DNA of 64,000 nucleotides, from contig OZ020485.1 of NCBI GenBank assembly GCA_963971405.1, forward strand, positions 28,911,921 to 28,975,920, written 5' to 3'. Made by a program: the position numbers and the translations under genes. The notes under the pieces were generated by a model, which saw only the letters and a list, made by a program, of their open reading frames with translations, did no database searches and had not been told where the DNA came from. How positions within the stretch are numbered: position 1 is the stretch's first letter; each line of letters starts with the position of its first letter. Shown here piece after piece: positions 54,211 to 64,000 of the stretch. Origin of the DNA: Psococerastis gibbosa. Taxonomy: Eukaryota > Arthropoda > Insecta > Psocodea > Psocidae.

Positions 54211-56010
54211 GTCGGTGGAATCCCCGCCTAAAGTTTTGCACCAATAAGACGTGGAGTCCGCTGATGGATTTCAATTAATATCTTTCTAGTTATTCTGATT
54301 ATGTCTAATACATTGTAAAATATTGTAAAATAATCAGATTTAATCATTCCGGTACTTACCTACCGTACTGAATAACTTTGAAGATGTATAAAAACTGTTT
54401 GTCTGCACCGAAGCTACAGTATATTTTATTAGCAGGTTACGGTTTTAAAAAAATAGATCTTGTCCCCTGAAGCATATAATAATAATATATAATAAGACAA
54501 TTTTAAGGTATATACAGTACCATGTATAGTGAGTGCAAGCCTATTATTTTTTTATGTATTTTCTGCGCAGTGAGTTTGTATTTCCTATATGAATATCCAT
54601 AAAGGAACTTTTATATTTTAAGTAGGTACACATACTAACAACGCTTGTGGTTCGGTCGTGCAATTTCTGCAAAGTAGTTCCATTAGTGGAGTCGACAAAG
54701 GCGAGTCCAGCGCAGTAGCCGTGCCAATGACTTATACAAGTATTTGTCAAGCAATTAATGCTAAAACAGAAATGCATAAAAGCGCCGGAGGCTTAAACAA
54801 GACTTACGAGTTGAGGCATACATTACTTGCCGAGCAGACCGACCATTATTTCGCATGCTAATGCGAAGGTGCTCGGCAAAAAATTGCCATGAAAGACACC
54901 AATCAGACAAAACTTCATAAATCTAAGACTATCCAGCGACAAAAAACATTCCCGACAACGCCATTTTTCCTGAAAATAATTACTCTATTCGTCGTACACA
55001 ATCCTCTCATCAAATGCAACTAATTGACAGATAAATCTAGTGGTACTAAATCAAAGCCTATTCTGGTGGAGCTACAAGATATAAGTGGGACGGCGCTGAC
55101 AAGCGCTTGGAAAGGAGTAGGGGTAGCTTTACGGTAAAAAGGCTAACAAGCTCGCAATTAGTAGTCAGTCAATCGCTGAAAGAGAAAAGGAAAGAATGGG
55201 CCTGTCGCAGATAATGCCTCTTCTTTTGTCACGGAGCGGCCATTTCTTTGCCATCATCTCTTCCTTTCTTCTATATACGGTAGCTTTTGTTTTTATTTAC
55301 AATGATGTCGCTCTTATTGAAAATCCCTTTGATGAAGAATGAGGCCTTGTATGGGAATTTCCATTATGCATGCTAGAGGTCATTGTACTTTTCAGACAAT
55401 TTCTCCCTTGAAGCTCGTAGCCCCTAACAATGTTAACAGACACGACACATGTCTATCATTTAGACCTATCTTAGATCCATTTACTGGTGGCGATATATAC
55501 TAAAGGAACTGTCGTATATTATTTCATTATTTCTAACGCAGAGATATTGAAGCTTTAAAGCCTGAATTTGGTACCTTCAATCTTCATCTGTCTATTACTT
55601 CTTGGTCACTTCGATGTGAGTAGGTTTGCTTGTCGAATGTCGATAGTAAATTAAATAAATTTGCGTACGTAACGGATGAACATTGAACAACCATTGTAGT
55701 GGATTTCTATAGTGCAATTCTTCTACACTTTGGGTTGGTCTGCGAGTGCGTCAATTTGCTCCTTGTTCTCCACATTCTTCTGTTTTTAAGATCCGCAAAC
55801 GTTGCAGTTTTAAACAGCTTTAACTTTAACAGCTGATTCCGGTAACTACACCCATCATAGGCGTCTGAAAAACTATAGTATATCTATCACCAATGTTCAC
55901 ATGGTCACACAACATCGGGATTGATATTAATTCCCGCCCGCTATGTCTCTCACACCTGCGGGCCTACTAAGGGGATTATTTTTAATGTTAGTTCGCCTGG
56001 AATAAAAAAT
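54211..56010. other. No gene recognised (1.8 kb)
   Basis: A 67-codon frame at 54658-54861 shows no recognisable similarity. Confidence 0.4.
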
Positions 56011-56070
56011 GGAAACAAGATAATTTTATAATGGAAAGTGCAATTCAAAACTGTTCTGTTTACATTTTTC
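56011..56070 (+). repeat. Fragment of the CCGGGG foldback arm
   Basis: AACAAGATAATTTTATAATG followed by GAAAGTGCAATTCAAAA and TGTTTACA matches 43425-43480. Confidence 0.65.
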
Positions 56071-56654
56071 ACTCCAAGAAAAAAGTAAACGGCATAGTAA
56101 GCCTAAGCCTGCTGAAAATCTAATAGAAAGCCTTACCAAAACATACAATAATACACGTATAAATGAACTTCTCTCTAATCTGGAGTGCCGCTAAAATTAT
56201 TTTCTATTGAATTCTCTAGCCCATTTGCGGTCTGACCGTAACAAAACGCTGGGGATATTTCAATAGAATATGGACCATATTTAATATAGTAAATAATGTG
56301 CGAAGTAGCGGGCATTCCCCTCGGTCTAGGAGCTGAAATTAAAAGGAATAAAAAGCGGAGCGTCGTCACGGTTGGGGCGATTAGAATGGAATCCCCCTGC
56401 CTCGCGGCGGACACGCTGAACCCACTTGACGTGGGTGGTTGTAGCCTCCTCCGATATTCAATTGGCTCTTGTACATTGGTAACTACCTTTTCTTCAGGAT
56501 CCTGTACTACAAGATTTTTAAGTTTCTACGTATATTATGTAGTTTCCCCATATAGTTTATCATATAAGATACATAATTAAAAAGTTACATAATAACTGTA
56601 AAGCGACAAAGTCCTTTTCATGCGAGTCTTTTAATGATGTCTCTAAGGACTTTT

Positions 56655-56892
56655 TGTGAACCTAGGCCTACGAAATGTAGGCCTATTGGTCCCTAGTCCA
56701 ATGCCAACGACCTATTTCGGACATTATTTATATTGCTTCCGTATGCATTTTTGGCCATTGACAAACTATTATTATGTCCTCGATGTCAACCTACACCTGC
56801 TGCAAGCGATAATGGACAAGCTGAGAGAAGCTTACAATTGAGACAATGTAAAAGGCAAAAGCATGACTTAACCAAGTACAGATACAAGTCTG
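56655..56892 (+). repeat. Repeat family G, copy 2
   Basis: Matches 4443-4683 in order and orientation. Its 3' end runs directly into SINE B copy 6. Confidence 0.6.
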
Positions 56893-57085
56893 ACCTTCGA
56901 TGGCATAGTGGTAGTTTGTTGGTTCTTGTGAGAGACTCTACACACCATGCGATCGGAAACTTGTCGTAACTCAACACAGGTATCACCTACAGAGGCGGCT
57001 GAAGAGTTTATTCGGATACACTCATTGAATTGTTTGTTACATGCGAATAATCTTTTATTAAAAATAAATATAAATAAATAAAATA
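56887..57085 (+). repeat. SINE family B, copy 6
   Basis: TTCGATGGCATAGTGGTAG (A box), CTTGTGAGAGACTCTACACA, GCGATCGGAAACTTGTCGTA, the 3' block around ACACTCATTGAATTGTTTG, and an (AAAT)n tail. Confidence 0.75.
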
Positions 57086-58539
57086 AAGTGGTCTTACATT
57101 AATGATTTGTTCATATTACATATGGATATAAGGATAAAGAAATAAAGCATTGTACAATATATTAAAGATTATTAAAAAGTAACATGTTAAACGTACATTA
57201 TGTGGGTCTTCTATTCACAAGAGTCTTACACTATTGATGTGTTCATGTTGTACTAGGGCATAGGACCCGTTCAAATAAAGTCTATTAAAGATACTGGTAA
57301 ATATAATTTAATAATATAATATAATAGGCTATAATAATCCTAAATACATCTTAGTGGAAATAGGTATTAATTTAGAAGGTTCTAATATCGAAATTTGAGG
57401 AGCTTGGTTACAAACGTGGCCAACTCCATTTTTTTACAAAATGGGGTTTTGATCCGACCTTGCAGAAAATTTTAATGTCCACCTGCACGTTGTAAAATAA
57501 AGTGACAAAAGCAGCCAGATTGCGCACAGAAGTGCTGAGAAGTCTAGGGTTAGCTATAAACTTAATGCAATTTTCAACAGAAAATCCACTCTCCTGAAAA
57601 ATTCTACAACTTGGAGTTGGCCATGTTTGTAAACAGCCTCCTCATTTATCAATCCTGCTTTCCTGCAGTATCGTACAGTGCGTAAAAAAGAGACAGAACC
57701 TCCAACAGCAATTTCCAATCTGTGAAGGGAAGTACCTGTATAGCCTCATGATACCAAATTTGATTAATGATAGTGGCAAAACGCCTTTGTACCTATCACA
57801 GCGCCCCTTGTGTGAAATATCCTCCTCGGGGCTCACAATATTGAACAGCTCGGCCGATGACAGCGCTTAACTAACTTTTCACGTAATGTTTCACCATATT
57901 TTACCTGTCATATTAATGACACTTAATGTTTAATGACGATACTTGGCTGGGAACCTTCTCAAACCTTCACCAATCAATCAATATCATTATACTTGCTAAT
58001 TTTGCAAAGATTTATTATCTTTTATATTAAAACTGGTGAAAGAAAATTGCTTTTATAATGAATCAACACTGATGTCTGAGGCAAAAAAACTAAAAAGCAA
58101 TGTTAGATTGTTTCCGTTTTTTCCTCCGCGGTTTTATTCCCTGTTGCTATTTCAGCCCGGCTGTCAGTGAATATTGTTGGTAACTATTATTACCAAGGAA
58201 TTTTAAAGTGGAGTTGACACATTTTGTACGCTAAAAATGGAAATATATTTTCACTGAATATTGAGATATTTTGTGCTTGTCCCAATATTTCAATCCGTTC
58301 CCTAAGTCAGTAGCATACTGATGGCTCATTTTTGCCAGAGAATCAAGATTTAAAAATAAAGCAGTGGCCTCCTCTACAAGTTAATTTATTCTGTTATGTA
58401 GAGAACGTTATGCCGTAAGTAATCTAGCAACATGGTCACATGTAATAATAATAATAATAATAGTTACTTTATTGTACTAGGCTGTGTTGTTATTTTGTGT
58501 ATCGTCTTCTGCCGAAATGGCATGTTTTCTTATTTTTCT
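57086..58539. other. No gene recognised
   Basis: AT-rich; (AAT)n near 58446-58462. No coding similarity. Confidence 0.45.
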
Positions 58540-58693
58540 TTCCTATTTCCTCCCATCGATTAATTTAGTACTTTGGGATAGGGAAACCGAAATTTAAGCC
58601 TAGGACAATTATTTACCATGGAAATTTTACAGTACCTATCCTAATTGATTTAAATAGGAAGGCATGTACGAGTTCACTCGTACCGGTTCTTTT
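58540..58693 (+). repeat. Family C 3'-end fragment
   Basis: ATTATTTACCATGGAAATT, AATAGGAAGGCATGTACGAG and TCACTCGTACCGGTTCTTT match the last 100 bp of family C, with compensating changes that keep the terminal hairpin (ACGAGTTCACTCGT). Confidence 0.6.
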
Positions 58694-59802
58694 TATTGCA
58701 AAGAAATACGTTATTTGGACACTTGTATATTATCTGGGAAGGAAAACAACTTTGTCAAGTATTACTAAAAGTTTACTTCGGCGAAAAGTTATTTTATTTA
58801 GATAGATAGAAAAACCGTATATTTCTCAACAAAATGAACATTTATAATTATGACTGAAGTATTACAATGTGAATGTAAAAAATATTACTATAGTAATCTG
58901 AGAAGTTCACTTTAAACATTGCTGATCTCTATGTATAATAGGATATGCTCTGTTGATATCTTCATAATTTTTAATGGGACTCTATAACTTATCGCCGAGT
59001 TGCGCCATACTCCCGCTTTATATTCTTTTAACCCAATCACTCGCAGCCACTCGAAGACATTCTTTCTCTTGAGGGCTCGTTAGAGTGACGTTACTACCAA
59101 GCCTCTTGACATTTCGCCGAAATCAGTTTTATGTAGATTGACTGTTGGCGCTATTTGCAGAGCTCGTCAAGTTCGCGCCGCAGACAATGCTCGACTGTGC
59201 GTGCTCATCCGCATACAAAGCACGTCCTGTGTCTTCTTCGCATGTGGAAGAATGTTCAAACTATGGTACTAACACATGGCTGCTCAGACACTGTGAGTGC
59301 GGCTTTGAAAAAAATTTGGCTGGGGATTGATAATTAAGCCCGGGCGTTTACATTCGCCAATTGTCAGGCTTTATTCTAATGTAGTCTATCTAACAAAATC
59401 TTTAAATGTACTATGTTGTAAGTGCTATAGCTATAAAACGATGGTATATTCTGTAGTAATTTCTGTACAAACGATACTGTTAAAAGCAGTGGCAGCTGTT
59501 TTGGAAAACAATGAGGCGTTTTGCAATCAATTAAAGTTTATTTTCTGTTCCCAAACAACAATCAATATCACATCGTTCACACCATTTATTGTTCCAGATG
59601 TATTAGATTTATTGTCCTACGCTGCCTTATTGTCGTGAGTGAAAAACTGGTCACAATTTTACTTTACGTTAAAAACAGGATTTACGGTGGCTCTGATGAG
59701 GTAAATTTAATTTATTGGCTGCAGCTTGCCTCATCTGATACACCATCGGTCATCCCAATTTTGAATTTTCCTCCATATTTGTAATTGTCAGAAGGATGGT
59801 GG
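58694..59802. other. No gene recognised
   Basis: Short overlapping frames at 59145-59784 without recognisable similarity. Confidence 0.4.
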
Positions 59803-59985
59803 GATTGACTTCGATGGCCAGGTGGTAACGTGCTTGCACTTGTGCGAGTCTTTACACGCCATGCAATCGGAGACGTGTCGTACTCATCAAGGGTAATAAC
59901 CAACAGAGGCGACTGAAAAGGTCAATTGGATACATTCATTAAAATGTTTGTATGCGATTAATTTTTTTTTTTTTTAAAGAAAAAG
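59803..59985 (+). repeat. SINE family B, copy 7
   Basis: GACTTCGATGGCCAGGTGGT (A box), TTGTGCGAGTCTTTACACGC, GCAATCGGAGACGTGTCGTA, 3' end GTTTGTATGCGATTAA and a T-rich then AAAG-rich tail. Best-preserved head of the family. Confidence 0.8.
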
Positions 59986-60212
59986 AAAGAAAGAAAAAGA
60001 ACCCTTTACAGAGATGATAAAATTGAGTTATCAGCTTTAAAACTGCATATGATGATAAATACAGGTTCTCAACATAGCTTATATACGAGTTATTTTAACG
60101 AAATTAATGTATTTCTTGTTCCACATCCCCAAACAAGGTATAGTTCTAATACGATTGTGATGTAACCATAGTAAGCGAAGCTCAGCTAACCCGGTGTCTG
60201 TTAATTAATAAC

Positions 60213-60370
60213 AAATAATGACTTGTTCTATTATACAGAGTTAAGGCTATAAAGCCCTCTCTTACACTCAAATTTACGTGCCCTCCAAAGCCCTCCCCTG
60301 AAAATGTAACAAGAGTGTCCTTTCAACTTGTCTGAGTTTGTACCACTGTCCACTACTATACATGTCCCGG
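60213..60370 (-). repeat. SINE family A, degenerate copy
   Basis: Minus strand: GACATGTATAGTAGTGGACA, ...GGGCACGTAAATTTGAGTGT and AGGGCTTTATAGCC. The B box is damaged. Confidence 0.6.
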
Positions 60371-60736
60371 CAAGTTAGTACCTACTTTGTTCGAAGCCGT
60401 GAGTCTAAAATGGAGATGTATTAACCGCGATTTTAACATTGTTTCTTTTCTGCATACCTATATTGTGTCAGTGGAGCAAAATAGCTGCGGTAGCCGCCTC
60501 TAAAATTCCATAATCGGACAATAGACCTAGGTATAGACTTAGCTAGTGAGTAGTGTGCGTAGCAAGTACTTGATATTCCACACAGACTTGGCAACAAGGA
60601 CTGCGTTGACAAGCAAGACATGGTATTACTAGCAACGAGGTCTGCATTGGTTTTTTTTAATCTGCAGTTTGAACTGGCCTCTCGGATTATAGGAGGGGCT
60701 ATTATTGTCTATTGCGTTTACAAGGTCCGTTCTCGG

Positions 60737-61125
60737 TAAGGTGCCCATTCCATTGACCGGCTAGGGCTATTTCCAACAACGGTGACGTGGTAGCAGACAT
60801 TCAAGACTTAGGTGGCGATTCCACCGACCTCGCATTGCAGAATTGACGGAAATGTTTATTTTCCTCTATGCAATAGTTAAAATTGATCAGTGATCATACA
60901 GTAAAACGACAAACAAACAAATTAAAATTAAAAAATGGCGTCATGGGATATGTTAAGTACAAACATTTTAATAGATTTCTATAAAAAGAAAAATTCTAAT
61001 TTCCGTCAATGTCATTTGCATTCTGCAATGCGAGATCGATGGAAACGCAACCTAAGTCTTGAATGTCTGCTGCCACGTCACTGTTTTTGGAAATAGCCCT
61101 AGCCGGTCAATGGAATGGGCGCCTA
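60737..61125. mobile_element. TIR element, family M copy 2 (complete ends)
   Basis: Left end AAGGTGCCCATTCCATTGAC, then CGGCTAGGGCTATTTCCAA. The right end is its complement, TTGGAAATAGCCCTAGCCGG followed by TCAATGGAATGGGCGCCTAA. The arms then continue as in copy 1 (GACGTGGTAGCAGACATTCA). About 389 bp, non-coding. Confidence 0.8.
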
Positions 61126-61737
61126 ACCAGTTGAGTTTCGCACTCTCCTATTTTGGTTTTAAGTTCAACTAATTATTCAATTTTTAATTGTATTGTAAAT
61201 TCTCATAGTAATACTTGTAGCATACTATAGTGAAATACTGCATTACTAGCACGCTATACCATATATATGGAATCCCATAATATTTTCATGAACTATGAGA
61301 ATTATTGTGGCCTACTTCACTTGAACGACTTTTACGCGCGTTTCCCTTTTATAGCTTCCTCGTTAAAATCAATCACTTACTTAATTGAATTAATTAGGCG
61401 ATATCAATTTAGAGTAATTTACCTACATGAACAGTTCTTATCAACGCGATAACGAGCCAAGTGGGTGAGAAACTCAAGTTAATTTTCTATTAATGATCTA
61501 CTTGGCACGAGGTTAGCCATTGACTGTGAGACTTTGCAATGGTTCCTCGTTATGAAGAAATCGGACACACCCACCACGAGTTCTTGTAAAAAGTCAAATT
61601 GATCATAGAGCCAAATGAGAGTAGAAATAGATGAAATTCTTGTATACATTATGAGACGTAGTATGTAACCGGCTCTGACACGGCGCCACATATGCACGTA
61701 TGCACCGTACTGTGTATAAAAATTTACAGGACTATTT
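61126..61737. other. No gene recognised
   Basis: A 61-codon frame at 61267-61452 has no recognisable similarity. Confidence 0.4.
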
Positions 61738-62592
61738 TTGCTTTCCAATTTATACGTAGTATAAGGAAAGCTTTGTGATGGTCGAAATTTCCGATTCCGA
61801 GATTTCAACGGAATTACACGTTTTGAGGAACCCAAAAAAGTGGTTTTTACGAAATGTCTGTCTGTCGCTCTGTCTGTCTGTCTGTGTGTTCGTCGATTTC
61901 CGAGCAAAATACTCGGTCGATTTTAATGCAATTCGGCATGTTGGTTCACAAAAATCATACCTCGGGACAATTTTTTTATTTGGGGTTAACTCAATTTGGG
62001 GAGGTTTTATTCTCAAAAAACCCCAAAAAAAGTCTAAAAAAATTATTTCTCAAAAACGGCTCCAATGATTTCTTTTAAATTCTCATATATTGTAGTCGTC
62101 ATTAATGTTGACAAAATGCGGGGGATCGCGTGCACCTTGATAGTTTGCTTCTGGGGGTAAAAAAATAAAAATAACTAAATTTTAATGAAAAATGACTAAA
62201 AAATAATTTTTCTGTGAAACCTTTCTATCGCTGATTTCTACCTTCAGGCATGTTTTAGGTGTTAAATTGAGTAACGAAACCGGATATGTTGCTTTCCCAA
62301 AAAAAATATTTGGTTTTGCACAAAAAATTATTTTTTGAAAAAATGATAGAAAATTCGCGCTCAAATGCATTGGGTGCCCTGCCATTATTGCTGTGTTGTA
62401 ATTAATGTGTTGGTCTGACCTATCTATAATTTACCTCACTTCCAGTGACGTCAGGGGGACAACCCCCCTCCCCCCATATATCGGAAATTTAACCACTGGA
62501 AAATTATTTACCATGAAATTACTCAAATTCTCTATCTACTAATGTTAATAAATTGGAGAAAGCATGTTCGAGTAAACTCGGACCGGTTCTTT
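61738..62592 (+). repeat. Interspersed repeat family C, copy 3 (855 bp)
   Basis: Starts TTGCTTTCCAATTTATACG, includes an interrupted GTCT tract near 61855-61885, and ends with the CGAGTAAACTCG hairpin and GACCGGTTCTTTT. Overlapping frames on both strands are incidental. Confidence 0.85.
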
Positions 62593-62696
62593 TGTCTTCT
62601 ACTCACATTTATAGCCATATGTTCGACTTGGTAAAATAAAACGCGTAGAGGGAGTGCACATGTAGCCAGCAGTCAAATGCCAGTCAGATTACAGAG

Positions 62697-62767
62697 TGGG
62701 GGACCCATGGGCCCAAATTGTGACCTGTGTCCCGACTACAAAATACTAACTAGGTACTACTACTACA
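62697..62767 (+). repeat. Family D/E tail copy
   Basis: GGGGGACCCATGGGCCCAAA, TTGTGACCTGTGTCCCGACT and TACTACTACTAC. Confidence 0.6.
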
Positions 62768-63878
62768 GATTACACTGTACAGTATTTGGATTGTTTTGGA
62801 TTAAAGCAGTACATAAACTTATTGAGCGTATGCTTGCATTGCCCGTTTATATCTCTAATAACGTGAACTAATAATTGAGTTTGTAGACATATCAATAGTA
62901 AAAACAAAAGCTGCTCTAATTCTCCATTTAGAAAATAAGGGAAAGAAGAATTTTTAGCTTCATATGCTTACGCTATTACATCTGCTTGTACGATACGGTA
63001 CATAAAATTGTGGAAACACGCTCCTTCTTGTAGAAATTCTTGGTGTTCAGCTTGAGCGACATGAAGAAATGAAGTTGACCCGCGACCGTGTACATCCGAA
63101 GAAGTACAGTACCGTGCAGTAACTTCCTTTAACTAAACACATCGTCTTTAAATTGAACCTTCCGACGCGTGTTAATTAGTCTTAAAACCGAAATAACCAT
63201 CTCCTCATAAAATAATAAGATGTTCGTAGTACTGTCTGGTTGCTTACTAGTCCCGTCAATTTGAGGGAATAGTGACAGAAAATACTTTAGGAGGAGGTAC
63301 AATATCAAGACTGTCCTACAAGTAATAATATGAATGCTATCTAATTTCAGATAGCTTGCCACTTTATGCCTAGAGGCTGGAAGTTATTACCTACTTGTTT
63401 CCTAGCCTTATCTCAGACAATCCTGATATATCCAGCAGGAATGAGCCCTGTAGTACCAGTCAAATCAAAGTAGTTCCGTATCAAGCATCAGTGCTATTCA
63501 ACACCACGTATGCAAAAGCAGCGCGCGTTGCATAGAATGAAGTAATTAAAAGTAATAGTAACAGTTTTATAGTGTTCTTATAGTTATTTATACTTTTCTC
63601 TGTAAAAGCATGTTCGCCGAAGTCCTAAGAGGCGATAGTCTGTACGAGGACCATTACAGAGGACTCGGCCAATGATGGGAGGACAGATAAGTAAGCGATT
63701 TCAATAAACTACCCCGCAGTACCGACTTGGCTAGGTGACATAGGTGACTGCCATATCTAATTAACATGTACGATGAGTTGTAGCCAAGCAAGTGCGTCGA
63801 CTTCGTCGTCGACTCGACGTGCGTCTTCTAGGTACGCTTTTGCATAGCTTTTTGTATAAGTACACAATTTTTCATTTA
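62768..63878. other. No gene recognised
   Basis: Nothing noticed apart from a short palindromic TCGACTTCGTCGTCGAC near 63797. Confidence 0.45.
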
Positions 63879-64000
63879 TTGCCTTCCTATTTATACGTTA
63901 GTAGTCTATAAAAAAAGCTTTGTGATGGTAGAAATTTTCGATTACGATATTTCAACGGGTTTACATGTTTTGAGGTCCAAGGAACACAAAATAGTGGTTT
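63879..64000 (+). repeat. Interspersed repeat family C, copy 4 (cut by window end)
   Basis: TTGCCTTCCTATTTATACG, AAGCTTTGTGATGG and ATTTCAACGGGTTTACATG match the 5' end of family C; the rest lies beyond the window. Confidence 0.8.

Noticed and set aside
61479..62078. Overlapping ORFs of 142, 97, 88 and 74 codons
   Set aside because: All lie in family-C repeat; similar frames appear in each copy because of the GTCT tract.

Overview
The window looks like nuclear DNA of an arthropod (insect or crustacean; the species cannot be told from the sequence). It is AT-rich, gene-poor and has no bacterial gene organisation. It carries two pieces of animal-type DNA-binding genes (THAP and MADF), consensus-like splice donors, and many copies of tRNA-derived SINEs, LINE fragments, hAT-like MITEs and foldback elements. 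No complete host gene is visible.

The main feature is a complete, recently inserted Polinton/Maverick-like (adintovirus-like) element at 24318-37146 (12,829 bp). It is flanked by a perfect 6-bp target-site duplication, AGTACC. Its ends read AGTAGATATAAAAGGGGG, in keeping with the 5'-AG...CT-3' Polinton ends. It carries a virion gene set: a minus-strand block of PLA2-domain protein, adenain-like protease, penton-like minor capsid protein, a 57-codon overlapping ORF and hexon-like major capsid protein; and a divergent plus-strand block of packaging ATPase, a conserved 233-aa protein and a DDE integrase with a chromodomain-like tail.

The architecture is unusual. The terminal inverted repeats are 3,608 bp each and show no indel and no mismatch wherever I compared them. 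Each arm holds three whole genes: a 101-aa small protein, a 231-aa unknown and a 163-aa exonuclease-like protein. Each also holds the 3' part of the integrase gene, a SINE with its own 14-bp target duplication, and a 155-bp tandem repeat array. The inner edge of the left arm (27925/27926) cuts straight into a protein-primed DNA polymerase B gene, leaving only about the last 105 codons. The right end therefore appears to have been copied over the left end, removing the polymerase. The element keeps capsid, packaging, protease and integrase genes but has no polymerase of its own, and its PLA2 gene is frameshifted.

The flanks are as follows. 1-3.8 kb: a THAP first exon (minus strand) and a frameshifted MADF fragment abutting a family-C repeat. 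3.8-16.3 kb: mostly unannotatable DNA with MITEs, including a 1-kb element with internal tandem repeats and a 316-bp hAT MITE with a perfect 8-bp TSD. 16.6-17.9 kb: a LINE reverse-transcriptase pseudogene. 18-24.3 kb: nothing recognisable apart from a MITE remnant. 37.2-64 kb: SINEs (family A and seven window-wide copies of family B), family-C repeats, foldback and TIR elements, and no supported gene. Family letters (A, B, C, D/E, G, M) are my own labels for repeats matched within this window.
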